DNA from: Thermogemmata fonticola
Lineage (GTDB): Bacteria > Planctomycetota > Planctomycetia > Gemmatales > Gemmataceae
DNA: 64,000 bases
Reading direction: 5' to 3'
Assembly: GCF_013694095.1 (NCBI RefSeq)
Contig: NZ_JACEFB010000014.1
Coordinates: forward strand, 1 to 64,000
Part shown: piece after piece, positions 48,648 through 57,613 of the stretch
How the letters are laid out: each line of letters starts with the position of its first letter
Position numbering within the stretch: the stretch's first letter is position 1
The notes under the pieces: generated by a model
Databases searched by the model: none
What the model saw: only the letters and a program-made list of their open reading frames with translations
What the model was told of the DNA's origin: nothing
Program-made: the position numbers and the translations under genes

Positions 48648-50876
48648 TCACATTCGGGAAACGAGGATAATCATGGAGAAGGGGATGAGGGTATAGCGGC
48701 TGCCGGGTTCGATAACGGGTCCTTGTTCTTCCGGGATGAAGTCGTCCGGGCTGGGGAGTGCGGTATCGACGACGCGGTGCCAGGGGCGGCGGGTGGGGGA
48801 AGGGGGAATGCGGAAGTGGAGGGGCTGTTCCCAGGCATTCATGGCGACGTAGAAATCGGCATCGATGCGGTAATCGGGGTCGTGTTCGCGCCCGGTGAAG
48901 CGTCCATCCAGAGAGAAAGCGAGGGAGCGGGAAGTGGGAGAGAAGTCAGGTTGGTACGGTTCCACTCCGTGCCAGTGGATATCGGCCAATCCGGGATAGA
49001 CATCCGGGGGCGGCGGAGGGAGATAGCCAGGATGAGCGCGGAGGCCAGAAAGCCCCGCCTCGTCAGGTCGCACGGGACCAGTAGGTGGAAAAGGACCGAC
49101 CGAGCTGAGGCGTGGATCCGCGCCGTGGAGCGGCCCGACGAAAAAACGGCGGCGGCGCAGTGCGGGATGCCGCTTACGCAGCCAAATCATCTCCCGCACA
49201 AAACGCAGGAAATCCTTGTTTCGCTCAGCGAATTCCCAATTGACCCAGGAAATGTCGTTGTCCTGGCACCAAGCGTTGTTATTCCCTTTCTGGGTGCGGA
49301 GAAACTCATCGCCGGCCAGGAGCATGGGAACACCTTGGCTGATCAGAAGGGTGGCGATCAGATTGCGGACCTGCCGGCGGCGCAGGGCCAGAACCGCTGG
49401 GTCCTCCGTCTCGCCTTCAACGCCGCAGTTCCAGGAGTAGTTGAGATCGGTACCGTCGCGGTTATTCTCGCCGTTGGCCCAGTTGTGCTTCTGGTTGTAG
49501 CTGACCAGATCGTAGAGGGTGAAGCCGTCGTGGCAGGTGATGAAGTTGATGGAATGGCGGGGTAGCCGCCCGCTGTTTTGGTAGAGGTCGGCACTGCCGC
49601 AGATCCGGGAGGCGAGCTGACCGGCCAGTCCCGCTTCGCCACGCCAAAATCGGCGGACCTCGTCGCGGTAGCGGCCGTTCCATTCGCTCCAGCGCCGTCC
49701 GTAGGGGAAGGTTCCGAGTTGGTAGACGCCCGCGGCATCCCACGGTTCAGCGATCAGCTTGGTGTCGGCGAGTATGGCATCCTCAGCGATGCTTTCGATC
49801 ACCGGCGGTTCTACCATCAGCCGTCCCTGCCGGTCGCGCCCCAGGATACTGGCCAGGTCGAAGCGGAAGCCGTCCACGTGCATTTCGCCGACCCAGTAGC
49901 GCAGGCAAGTCATGATCAGGTCCCGCACCACGGGATGGTTGCAGTTGACCGTGTTGCCGCAGCCGGAGTAGTTCAGGTAATTTCCCTCTTCGTCCAGCAG
50001 ATAGTACAACTCGTTATCGAGACCACGGAAGGAGTAGGTGCGCCCGCGGTCGTCTCCTTCGCCGGTGTGATTGAAAACGACATCGAGGATGACTTCGATG
50101 CCCACAGCGTGCAGGGCCTTGACCAGATCGCGGAACTCGCGGTTCTGGCCGTGCTGGCGCGCGGAGGCGGCGTAGGCCGCTTTGGGGGCGGCAAAGGCGA
50201 TGGGATTGTAACCCCAGTAATCCACCAGCCGCTCGCCCGTTTCCGGATTGACAAAGGGACAGTTGCATTCGTCAAACTCGAAGATGGGCATCAGCTCAAC
50301 GGCAGTGATGCCGAGCCATTTGAGGTAGTCGATCTTTTCGATCAACCCGCGAAAGGTACCGGGATGGTGCACTCCACTGGAAGGATGGCAGGTGAAACCC
50401 CGCACGTGCAACTCGTAGATGATGGTGTCTTCCAAGGGGGTCAGGGGTGGGGCGTCATCATCCCAGTGATAGCGGCGGCTGTAGTGAACCATACTGCGGC
50501 GGCTGGTCCGCTGCGGATCGACTTCGCAAGTGCCAGCCCAGATGGCGCCATCCGAGAGCATGGTGGCGGCTGGGTCCAACAGCAACCGGGAGGGATCGAA
50601 GCGGGTGCGGGGAGTACGTGGCCCATCTACGCGCCAACCGTAGCGGAACGTCGAGGGTAAACCGCTGACCCGCACGTGCCACATGTCCCCTGTACGATGC
50701 CGGCGCGGGTCCAACTCGATCTCCGCCAAAGGCTCGTTCCCCTCCTCTGGCAGAATCACCAGTACCACTTTGGTTCCGTGGCGGCACATGAGCACAAAGT
50801 TGTGGCCTTCGGGATGATAGGTGACCCCCAAAGGCATGGGGCGTCCGCGGCTGATGGCAAATGTCGGGTGGCTCAT
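48648..50876 (-). CDS. glgX: Glycogen debranching enzyme GlgX
   Basis: GlgX cleaves alpha-1,6 branches of glycogen limit dextrin. The 742 residues comprise an N-terminal CBM48-like domain (PLGVTYHPEGHNFVL) and a GH13 barrel with the catalytic nucleophile in GFRFDLASILG, acid in LIAEPWDAAG and transition-state Asp in TCHDGFTLYDLVSYNQKHN, followed by GDEFLRTQKGNNNAWCQD. The longer frame to 51041 has no family similarity, and the ATG at 50876 begins the conserved N-terminus. No other glycogen genes are adjacent. Confidence 0.95.
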   Translation of the reverse strand: MSHPTFAISRGRPMPLGVTYHPEGHNFVLMCRHGTKVVLVILPEEGNEPLAEIELDPRRHRTGDMWHVRVSGLPSTFRYGWRVDGPRTPRTRFDPSRLLLDPAATMLSDGAIWAGTCEVDPQRTSRRSMVHYSRRYHWDDDAPPLTPLEDTIIYELHVRGFTCHPSSGVHHPGTFRGLIEKIDYLKWLGITAVELMPIFEFDECNCPFVNPETGERLVDYWGYNPIAFAAPKAAYAASARQHGQNREFRDLVKALHAVGIEVILDVVFNHTGEGDDRGRTYSFRGLDNELYYLLDEEGNYLNYSGCGNTVNCNHPVVRDLIMTCLRYWVGEMHVDGFRFDLASILGRDRQGRLMVEPPVIESIAEDAILADTKLIAEPWDAAGVYQLGTFPYGRRWSEWNGRYRDEVRRFWRGEAGLAGQLASRICGSADLYQNSGRLPRHSINFITCHDGFTLYDLVSYNQKHNWANGENNRDGTDLNYSWNCGVEGETEDPAVLALRRRQVRNLIATLLISQGVPMLLAGDEFLRTQKGNNNAWCQDNDISWVNWEFAERNKDFLRFVREMIWLRKRHPALRRRRFFVGPLHGADPRLSSVGPFPPTGPVRPDEAGLSGLRAHPGYLPPPPPDVYPGLADIHWHGVEPYQPDFSPTSRSLAFSLDGRFTGREHDPDYRIDADFYVAMNAWEQPLHFRIPPSPTRRPWHRVVDTALPSPDDFIPEEQGPVIEPGSRYTLIPFSMIILVSRM

Positions 50877-51044
50877 GGTTATTCCATCTGCTCCGGACGT
50901 TCTGCTCCTACATCGTGGAGATGGCCTGTTGTAGTCAGCAATCCTTGAGAGTCTACAGGAAAGCCGACATCCGGGAAAACTTCGGCAGTTGCAGGCGGAA
51001 CCGAAACCGAGGGGTTTCTCATAGCGTCGGAAGGCTAGCAACGG

Positions 51045-52532
51045 TCAGTCGGCCAGCCCGGCGGAGGACTGGCGCCAACGGAGGCGGTCGGCTAACGGAG
51101 TGTCAGCGTCGAGACGCTGCCAGGCGGCGGACAGGCGCTGGACGGCTTCCTGAGGGTCGGCTCCACGGAGCAAGCGGCTCAGCTCTGCGGCCGCCGCAGC
51201 CCGCAGACGTGCCTGATCCGGCGCCCGCAAACCCACCACCGGGTTCCGGACTTCCACCCGCACATAATGGCGAAGAGCATCTTGCAAGTGCAGGCTGCGT
51301 TCCGCATCGAAGCGGTAGCCATACCACACCTGCAGGCGCTCCCGGTCGAGATGGGCTGAGCGGAAAGGGCCGGCATTGAGAGCCGGTGTGCTGAGGATTT
51401 CCAGGCTGCGGGCTAGTCCGCCCAGTTCGCCGAGCAGCTCGAAGGCTGCTTCCGGAAAGCGGCAACGCTGCCGGACTACACCGAGATATCCTCCGGCGAA
51501 ATAGGGGACATAGTTGGGAGTGACGGTGGGAACCCACTTCCCCGCGCTCGTGTAATAGCCGCGGCTGCCAGGCAGAGGGGCGAGGAGAAAGCGGGGATCG
51601 ACACAGCCGCCCGGGCGAGGTAATTGTTCCAGGTCCCGCAGGCAGACAACGGCAAGCCAAGCCTGACCATTGGCCAAAGCCTGACCCGCAGCAGAGGACG
51701 GATTCGGAGAAACGGAGTCGGAACCGGCAGGGGGTAGGGGGAGACAACGATGTTCCGCCAGCGACGCTAACCAGCGGGCCGCCTGGGCAAACGCCGGCGC
51801 CGTAAGCCGTGGAGCAGCCGTCTGCGGATCGAAGAAAAACGGTGTGGAACGGGTCTGTTCGACGTCAGTTAGGGCCGGTCGGTCATAACAGGCGGCGATG
51901 CGGAAGAACAAGTCGGCTAGCTCGATACCGTGATAGGAGGGCAAACAAGGCTGGCCGCTCGCCTGGGTCATGCTAATCGCCAACTCGGCGAACTCTTCCC
52001 AGGTCGCCGGGGGAGCTGGAACGCGCTTCCAGAGCCGCTCGTGGGTGGCGCGGACTGGGGCATCTTCCAGGCGATCGCGCCGGACCACTACAAGGAAGGC
52101 GTCGCCCGCGAGAGGCAGGGCTTGGGCTTGCCCGCCCCATTCGATCAAATACTCGCGGTAGGGGAGTAGGACGTTGGTCCACTGGAAGGGATGGCCCGGC
52201 TGGCGGAAGGAGGCGGGAACGCGGGCTAGTTCGCCTCGATCGGCCCAACTTCCCAGCTCCGCGGCCGGTATTATGGCCATATCTGTGTCATCCCCTGCTT
52301 GCATCGTTTCGCTTCGCCATCGTACGTGGGCACCTGTCCGGTACGCCCAGCTCTCCACCAGGGGTCCCAACGTCGTCCGCCAGGCCGTATCGGGGCAGCT
52401 TAGGATCAGTTCTACACCCTCCCACCGGCGCTCCGCTTTCGGCGCCGCCTCTTCCATCTCACCAGCACAACCGCTGCTGGATAGCAAAATACTCGCGACG
52501 AGCAGCAATCTTGCAGCGCCCTTGAGGCGCAC
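51045..52532 (-). CDS. Extracellular solute-binding-like lipoprotein
   Basis: A 495-residue protein with a lipobox-type signal (RLLLVASILLSSSGCAG) and the two-lobed body of a family 1 extracellular sugar-binding protein. Supporting segments are VELILSCPDTAWR, SWADRGELARVP and PATWEEFAELAISM. The frame is open to 52844, but I chose the GTG at 52532 because AGGAAG lies 6-7 nt upstream and a normal lipoprotein signal follows. No ABC permease genes are adjacent, so it may be an orphan binding protein or a planctomycete surface protein. Confidence 0.72.
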   Translation of the reverse strand: MRLKGAARLLLVASILLSSSGCAGEMEEAAPKAERRWEGVELILSCPDTAWRTTLGPLVESWAYRTGAHVRWRSETMQAGDDTDMAIIPAAELGSWADRGELARVPASFRQPGHPFQWTNVLLPYREYLIEWGGQAQALPLAGDAFLVVVRRDRLEDAPVRATHERLWKRVPAPPATWEEFAELAISMTQASGQPCLPSYHGIELADLFFRIAACYDRPALTDVEQTRSTPFFFDPQTAAPRLTAPAFAQAARWLASLAEHRCLPLPPAGSDSVSPNPSSAAGQALANGQAWLAVVCLRDLEQLPRPGGCVDPRFLLAPLPGSRGYYTSAGKWVPTVTPNYVPYFAGGYLGVVRQRCRFPEAAFELLGELGGLARSLEILSTPALNAGPFRSAHLDRERLQVWYGYRFDAERSLHLQDALRHYVRVEVRNPVVGLRAPDQARLRAAAAAELSRLLRGADPQEAVQRLSAAWQRLDADTPLADRLRWRQSSAGLAD

Positions 52533-53001
52533 GTTGTGCTTCCTGTTCGTCCTGTGTTTCTGGGAAGATTCGCAGAGTGCCGGTGCGTTTTCCTGCTCGC
52601 TCGTGGCGGAGGGTGCCGCTTGACGCAATGGCGAGGGAGCGCAGGCAAATTCATTTGCCAGGGTAGGGATTCTGCTATTGGTAAAATTATGAAAAATTGT
52701 AAAGCCGGGCCTTTTTTGCGGTAAAGACGATTGCATGGGTCTTGCCTCAGGTAATACAATGCAAGCTAAGGATGCTTCTGGGGGGACTCGCACCCTTCCA
52801 AACTTTATGATGGGAAGTGAGGAAGGGCCAACCCACAGAGCCATCCTTCAAGCCCATGTGTTAACGGAACAGAACAGAGAACCCAAAATTTCTAGCACGA
52901 CCGTATGGGCGCCGCCGGATATGTGTGGTACGATAACCACAATCCCCTTGTTCATCTCTCAGGGGTAGGCGGTGCACATGGTTGAGTGGCGGGGCACGGT
53001 C
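52533..53001. other. Divergent intergenic region
   Basis: The 469 nt separate the solute-binding lipoprotein and the FHA gene, which are divergent, so both promoters should lie here. An inverted repeat (CCCTTCC 52793-52799, GGAAGGG 52821-52827) is present. A stretch around 52775-52800 looks faintly like a tRNA T-arm on the minus strand but does not fold into one. Confidence 0.5.
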
Positions 53002-53745
53002 ATGAAAGTCGAACTGATTGTGACAAGTGGCGTTCACCAAGGCCGAGTGATCCCTATTACTATACCGGAGTTTCTGATTGGGCGGGATACGCAATGCCAT
53101 CTCCGCCCGGCGAGTCAGGCAGTGAGCAAGATGCATTGCGCAATTCTTATACGCAATGGACAGGTCTTCATCAAGGACTTCGGTAGTACCAATGGGACTA
53201 CGGTCAACGATGTCACGATTCGCGGTGCGGAAGTCCAAGTGAAGGATGGGGCCACGCTCAAGATCGGCCCGTTGGATTTCCAGATGCGGATCGAAGTGCC
53301 CCCCATGCCCGCAGATGGTACGCCGCTGCCCGAAGCGACACCGGAGACAGCCGCCGCCTTGGCAGCCGTGCAAGCCGCCAGCAGTGCTGCCGCTTCCCCG
53401 CCGCGAGACACGACCCCGCAACCGGGCAAGCTCGTCAAGTCCGCGGAGTCCGCGGGTGGTTCCAAGGAACAGCCGGCCCTCCAGCCCCCCACCTTCACCA
53501 AAGGACAGGAAATCAGCGACCAGGATCGGATCGCGGCCATCCTGCTGTCCTTGGAAAGCGAAGAGGTACCTGAAGGAAGCACGGTGGCTGATGTGCCAGC
53601 CCTGAAAACAGTCTCCGAAGCCCAGGGGCAGAGCCAGGAAAGCGGCGGCTCCAAAAAGCCGGATAAAAAGCAGGTCCCGACGCGGGAAGAAATGTCGAAT
53701 GCCGCTAATGAAGCCCTCCGCCGAATCATGCGCCGCCCTCGCTGA
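53002..53745 (+). CDS. FHA-domain protein
   Basis: A 247-residue protein with a forkhead-associated phosphothreonine-binding domain in residues 1-100 (FLIGRDTQCHLRPASQAVSK, IKDFGSTNGTTVND). A long Pro/Ala/Ser/Lys-rich, probably disordered tail follows. MKVELIVTSG is the usual family start, so I chose 53002; 52972 or 52978 would add up to ten residues. Such proteins relay Ser/Thr kinase signals, and no kinase gene is adjacent. Confidence 0.85.
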   Translation: MKVELIVTSGVHQGRVIPITIPEFLIGRDTQCHLRPASQAVSKMHCAILIRNGQVFIKDFGSTNGTTVNDVTIRGAEVQVKDGATLKIGPLDFQMRIEVPPMPADGTPLPEATPETAAALAAVQAASSAAASPPRDTTPQPGKLVKSAESAGGSKEQPALQPPTFTKGQEISDQDRIAAILLSLESEEVPEGSTVADVPALKTVSEAQGQSQESGGSKKPDKKQVPTREEMSNAANEALRRIMRRPR

Positions 53746-53781
53746 GCGGTAGCACCAGAGTAGAGTTTCTCGAATCGTGGG

Positions 53782-53818
53782 GTATCACCCAACAGCCGCG
53801 GTGTATCACCCAACAGCC
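53782..53818. repeat. Two perfect 16-bp direct repeats before mutY
   Basis: GTATCACCCAACAGCC occurs at 53782-53797 and 53803-53818, a 21-nt period that places the copies on the same face of the DNA. They lie in the 129-nt spacer between the FHA gene and mutY, about 60 nt before the mutY start. They could be an operator for mutY. Only the repetition is seen. Confidence 0.45.
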
Positions 53819-53874
53819 TAGGATCAAAGGGCGACCGGTGTTTTGATCCTTTCCCATGTCTCTTTTCTCCGCCC

Positions 53875-55020
53875 ATGCCTCGGAAAATTGGCTCGTCGGA
53901 GCAGGAACCGGCACTTTGGCCTGGGCCGGTGCGTGCTGCACTCCAACGTCGTCTGTTGGTCTGGTTCGCCCAGCACCGGCGTTCCCTCCCCTGGCGCAAC
54001 AGCCGCGACCCGTATCGCATCTGGGTCAGCGAAGTGATGCTGCAACAGACGACCACCGCCGCGGTGATTCCGTATTACGAACGCTTTCTAGCTACCTTCC
54101 CCACGGTGGAAGCGCTGGCCCAAGCCGAAGAGGAGGATGTACTCCGGCTCTGGCAAGGCTTGGGGTATTACCGCCGGGCACGCCACCTGCACGCCGCAGC
54201 GCGCACTCTCGTGCAACATCACGGAGGCCGTTTGCCGGATGATCCTGACTTGTGGCGTTCCCTGCCGGGAGTGGGCCGGTATATCTGCGCTGCGGTGTTG
54301 TCGCAGGCATTTGATCGTCCCTTGCCGATTGTGGAAGCCAACAGCCTGCGGGTTCTGGCTCGCCTCTACGGCTACCGAGGTGATCCCCGGCAGGGAGCGG
54401 GGCAACGCTGGGTCTGGCGGGCAGCGCAAGCCTTGCTTCCGACCCAAAGGGTAGGAGACTTCAATCAAGCCTTGATGGAGCTAGGCTCGTTGGTGTGTAC
54501 GCCCCGGCAGCCCCGCTGTGCCGAGTGTCCCTGGCAGCGCTGGTGCCGCGCCCGGCAGCTCGGCGAGCAGGAGCGGATTCCACCGCCCGCTTCTCGCCCA
54601 GTACCGGTGGAAGTCCAGGAGCTTGCGGTGCTGATCCGCCGCGGTTCGCGATGGCTTCTCTGTCAGCGGCCCGCCACAGCCAACCGCTGGCCGCGCTTAT
54701 GGGAGGTTCCCCACGCCGAGATCGCTACCGCGAATGACGCTCGCGCCCAGCTCCCGGAAGTGGTGCGTCAGCTCACCGCTCTGGAGGTTCAAGCGGGGCA
54801 ACCTTTGACCACGCTGTGCCATAGCGTCACTCGCTTCCGCATCCATCTCCACGCCTGGTCTGCTCGGTATCTCCGCGGCACTTTTGCCTCCAGTTTCTAC
54901 ACGGCGGCGGTTTGGGTGACACCCCAGGAGTTGGACCGCTTTCCCCTCAGCTCCCCCCAGCGCCGACTGTTGGAAAAACAGGCTGCAAAGGCAGTCAACC
55001 TCAAGCTGGGGGAAACGTAA
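53875..55020 (+). CDS. mutY: A/G-specific adenine glycosylase MutY (catalytic Asp replaced by Glu)
   Basis: MutY removes adenine mispaired with 8-oxoguanine. The 381-residue protein has the catalytic Glu53 in VSEVMLQQTTT, the HhH motif LPGVGRYICAAVLSQAF, and the iron-sulfur ligands in CTPRQPRCAECPWQRWC (C-x6-C-x2-C-x5-C). It also has a C-terminal NUDIX-like domain (AVLIRRGSRWLLCQRP, WEVPHAE). The residue that is Asp in the usual PILDGNVKRV/DTNV motif is Glu154 here (PIVEANSLRV). This may be a family-wide variant or may reduce activity. Confidence 0.9.
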   Translation: MPRKIGSSEQEPALWPGPVRAALQRRLLVWFAQHRRSLPWRNSRDPYRIWVSEVMLQQTTTAAVIPYYERFLATFPTVEALAQAEEEDVLRLWQGLGYYRRARHLHAAARTLVQHHGGRLPDDPDLWRSLPGVGRYICAAVLSQAFDRPLPIVEANSLRVLARLYGYRGDPRQGAGQRWVWRAAQALLPTQRVGDFNQALMELGSLVCTPRQPRCAECPWQRWCRARQLGEQERIPPPASRPVPVEVQELAVLIRRGSRWLLCQRPATANRWPRLWEVPHAEIATANDARAQLPEVVRQLTALEVQAGQPLTTLCHSVTRFRIHLHAWSARYLRGTFASSFYTAAVWVTPQELDRFPLSSPQRRLLEKQAAKAVNLKLGET

Positions 55021-55059
55021 AGCAGTCCTCTACAATTCTCAGAGCATACGGCAGGTGGT

Positions 55060-56358
55060 TCAGACCAGTTTCCATTTGGCACGCGGCTCGCGGGACAGTT
55101 CCTTGTTGGCCGCGGCATCATCGAGGAACTGTTCGCGTGCCGGGTCCCAACGCAATTTGCGTCCCAAGCGGTAGCCGATATTGCCGAGATGGCAGATGGT
55201 GGCAGTGCGGTGTCCTACTTCCGCAGGACAGATGCAGGGCTTGCCGCTGCGGATGCATTCCAACCAGTTGGTGTGATGGTTCTGGGAGGGGTAGACCCGT
55301 TGCGGTTGATCGGGGAAGCGGACCTTGTTCCCTCCGTAGAAGCGGACTTCCAGTTGGCCGCGGCCGACGAGCAGGATACCGTCGGTGCCTTCAAAGACGC
55401 AATCGGCTCGCACATTTCCTTCAAATTCGTTATGGATCATGACTGTACCGTCGGCATAGATGAAGCGCAGGCCGGCACCGCGTTGGGGATTTTCGGGTGG
55501 GATGACCTCCACCGGTCCGCTCTCGTCCATCTTCAAAGCCCATTGGGCGATGTCGAAGTGGTGGGCGCCCATGTCGGCTAGGCCGCCCCCGGCATATTCC
55601 TGATAGTTCCGCCAAGCCGGGAAGTGATTGTGGACCCCCTTGGGGCACAGATCGGAGTGGTAGGGCCGCTCTGGGGCAGGGCCGAGCCAGAAGTCCCAAT
55701 CCGTACCGGGAGGTGTTTCCTGGGCCGGGAGGTTGCAAGGTCGAGCTGGCCCGCCAACGCCGATGCGGATCGTTCGGATTTTGCCAATCCAACCGTTCCA
55801 GATCATCTCCACGGCGGCCCGGAAACGGTTGCCGAATTCACTCCGCTGCTGGCTGCCCGTCTGAAAGATGACGCCGGCACGCCGGACTTCCTCCACGATC
55901 TGCCGGCCTTCCGCCACATTATGAGTCAACGGCTTTTCGCAGTAAATATGCTTTTTCGCCCGTGCCGCCAGAATGCAGGGCATGGCATGCCAGTGATCCG
56001 GTGTCGCAATGATGACACCATCCAGACCCGGATGGCGCAGCAGTTCGCGGAAGTCCCGATACGCCCCGACTCCCTTGTACACCCCAGACTTGCTCCGGCT
56101 GGCATAGTGACTTTCTACCCGTTGGCGGGCATGGTCGAGCCGTTCCTGCACCACATCGCAGACGGCTACCACCTGCACTTCGCTGCGCCCCAGCATCGCT
56201 CCCAAATGGCCGCGGCCCATCGTCCCGACCCCAATAACCCCCACGGCAATCCGTTCATTGGCCGCCACGGCAGACGCCCGCGACCAGACCCACGGCACAC
56301 TGGCCGCCGCGAGCGCGCCACGACCCGCTTGTGCCAAAAAACCTCGCCGTGTCCACAT
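55060..56358 (-). CDS. Gfo/Idh/MocA family oxidoreductase, Tat-exported
   Basis: A 432-residue protein with a Tat-like signal (TRRGFLAQAGRGALAAAS), Rossmann motif VGVIGVGTMGRGHLGAM, the CEKPLTHNVAEG motif and a C-terminal domain with GADMGAHHFDIAQWAL-like residues (GGLADMGAHHFDIAQWAL). The substrate is unknown. It is convergent with mutY and alone on its strand, apart from the fragment at 56421-56603. Confidence 0.92.
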   Translation of the reverse strand: MWTRRGFLAQAGRGALAAASVPWVWSRASAVAANERIAVGVIGVGTMGRGHLGAMLGRSEVQVVAVCDVVQERLDHARQRVESHYASRSKSGVYKGVGAYRDFRELLRHPGLDGVIIATPDHWHAMPCILAARAKKHIYCEKPLTHNVAEGRQIVEEVRRAGVIFQTGSQQRSEFGNRFRAAVEMIWNGWIGKIRTIRIGVGGPARPCNLPAQETPPGTDWDFWLGPAPERPYHSDLCPKGVHNHFPAWRNYQEYAGGGLADMGAHHFDIAQWALKMDESGPVEVIPPENPQRGAGLRFIYADGTVMIHNEFEGNVRADCVFEGTDGILLVGRGQLEVRFYGGNKVRFPDQPQRVYPSQNHHTNWLECIRSGKPCICPAEVGHRTATICHLGNIGYRLGRKLRWDPAREQFLDDAAANKELSREPRAKWKLV

Positions 56359-56420
56359 GGCTGTTCCTCCCGTTTCTACTCGAGTTTCCCTCCAGATTGG
56401 TCACACTCAGGGCAGATAAG

Positions 56421-56603
56421 CTACGGTGGGCCTGAATACACGCACCGGCAGGAAACTTGATTATACCTGAGGGAACCGAGATCGGAAGCAGAAAAAAACC
56501 AACCCCGGAGTAAGGCATCGGCCAACTTGGTCAGCAACTCCTCGAAGTCGGCCCGCAACTCTTGCATCAGTTCGGCACGATTCAGTTTCGGCGTTGTGTC
56601 CAT
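56421..56603 (-). pseudogene. Possible truncated small ORF
   Basis: A 60-codon frame starts at 56603 with AAGGAG 7 nt upstream. Its first 30 residues (LNRAELMQELRADFEELLTK) look like the amphipathic start of planctomycete insertion-sequence-associated helper ORFs. From codon 31 the sequence becomes low-quality (LRGWFFSASDLG), and the break falls on one copy of the 12-bp direct repeat. It is probably a remnant, but the family is uncertain. Confidence 0.35.
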
Positions 56604-56695
56604 AGCGAACTCCTTGAAACAACAGGAATGGGCTTATCTATTTTGCCACAGTTCCCCAGCCGGCGCCAGATTTATTTGTCAGACCCGGAGTAAGG
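56504..56695. repeat. 12-bp direct repeats bounding about 180 bp
   Basis: CCCGGAGTAAGG is present at 56504-56515 and 56684-56695, with a weaker match near 56816. The segment between them holds the start and ribosome-binding site of the fragment at 56421-56603. This could be a deletion or insertion footprint, or coincidence. Confidence 0.35.
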
Positions 56696-56932
56696 GAGTA
56701 AGAGAGTTGCTTTTTCGTTCAACCCCAATCGGCCATTTCCTCTAGCAAGCGATCCTCGCCGGTCTCCGCTGAGGCTTGCATGGCTTTTCGACAGAACCCA
56801 ACCTATTCTCTTTACCCGGAGCTGAATGGACACTTCCTCTGCTGGAAGCAAAATCGCTCCGTCAGCGCGGGCCGAACGGCAGGACGGAGCGGTGACAGTG
56901 AGGCAGGCTACGAGTACCGAGATTATTCCGGG

Positions 56933-57613
56933 TCAAGCAGCGGGCCGGACCAGCCGCTGGCGGACCAACAAGGCCACTCCCAGGGCGAATGCCACCCCGA
57001 GCGTTGCTGGGGCGGGTACCGGTTCCAGATCCCCTTGCTGATTGACCCGCCAGCCGCGCTGAATTTCCACCACGTGATCCTGGTGGTTGAGGTGCACCAT
57101 GGCGACCAGATTGGCATATCCACTCATCCAGGTGGTAGAGTTGAGATATTGATTGTAGTAACTCAACACACTTCCGCTCAGTGAGGGATTGTAGCTAGGA
57201 TTGACGATGTGCCACACGGCATGTTGGAAGGCGGCGGCTTCGTCATTGGTATCGACACTGGAACGATATTGCGCCCACATCGCTTTCAAATTGTTGATTT
57301 GAGTGGCAGATAATGTGGAACCGGGATTGGGGGCATTGCTCAAATCGGTGAGCATGTAGTTGGAGTAAGTGGTGTTCGGGGAGATGTACTGATTCTGCTC
57401 GATACAGAATGTGGCAAAGTTGTTGCCGGAGGTGTAAACCAAGCCGGGGATGGTACTACTGGAAGTCCAGTTGTATTGTCCCGCCGGACTGTAACCGGGG
57501 TTGACGTTTTGGAAAGTGACGGTGATCGGGCCGGCCCAAGCCGAGGAAACTGCCAGCAGAGAGGCCAGACCAACAATCCCCAAGCGGGGAGCCAGACACA
57601 GGTGGTACGTCAT
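56933..57613 (-). CDS. PEP-CTERM-like surface protein with thioester-domain-like Cys/Gln pair
   Basis: A 226-residue exported protein. The ATG at 57613 has AGGAG 7-8 nt upstream, while the frame is open to 57691. A signal peptide (VGLASLLAVSSAWAG) leads to a body with FATFCIEQNQYISPN (Cys70) and AAFQHAVWHIVN (Gln130). This Cys in an FCIx context followed by Gln in an xQxAVW context is the arrangement of thioester (TQXA) domains, which form a Cys-Gln thioester that captures host or surface nucleophiles. The C-terminus has a PEP-CTERM-like sorting tail with PVPAPATL, a hydrophobic helix and Arg-rich end (VRQRLVRPAA). Function is inferred. Confidence 0.7.
   Translation of the reverse strand: MTYHLCLAPRLGIVGLASLLAVSSAWAGPITVTFQNVNPGYSPAGQYNWTSSSTIPGLVYTSGNNFATFCIEQNQYISPNTTYSNYMLTDLSNAPNPGSTLSATQINNLKAMWAQYRSSVDTNDEAAAFQHAVWHIVNPSYNPSLSGSVLSYYNQYLNSTTWMSGYANLVAMVHLNHQDHVVEIQRGWRVNQQGDLEPVPAPATLGVAFALGVALLVRQRLVRPAA

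Larger units (their letters stand above)
56359..56932. other. Spacer with a short ORF fragment flanked by 12-bp direct repeats
   Basis: The 574 nt hold one candidate fragment (56421-56603, minus strand) and the 12-bp direct repeat CCCGGAGTAAGG at 56504-56515 and 56684-56695. No other gene is seen. The promoter of the Gfo/Idh/MocA gene should lie near 56360-56420. Confidence 0.5.

Noticed and set aside
49578-50660. Plus-strand frame of 360 codons
   Set aside because: It lies antisense to glgX, whose catalytic motifs are unambiguous.
52770-52830. tRNA-like minus-strand stretch
   Set aside because: The T-arm-like bases do not pair correctly, and no acceptor, D or anticodon arm can be formed.
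53782-53818. CRISPR array
   Set aside because: There are only two 16-bp copies with a 5-nt gap, which is far too short for repeat-spacer units.
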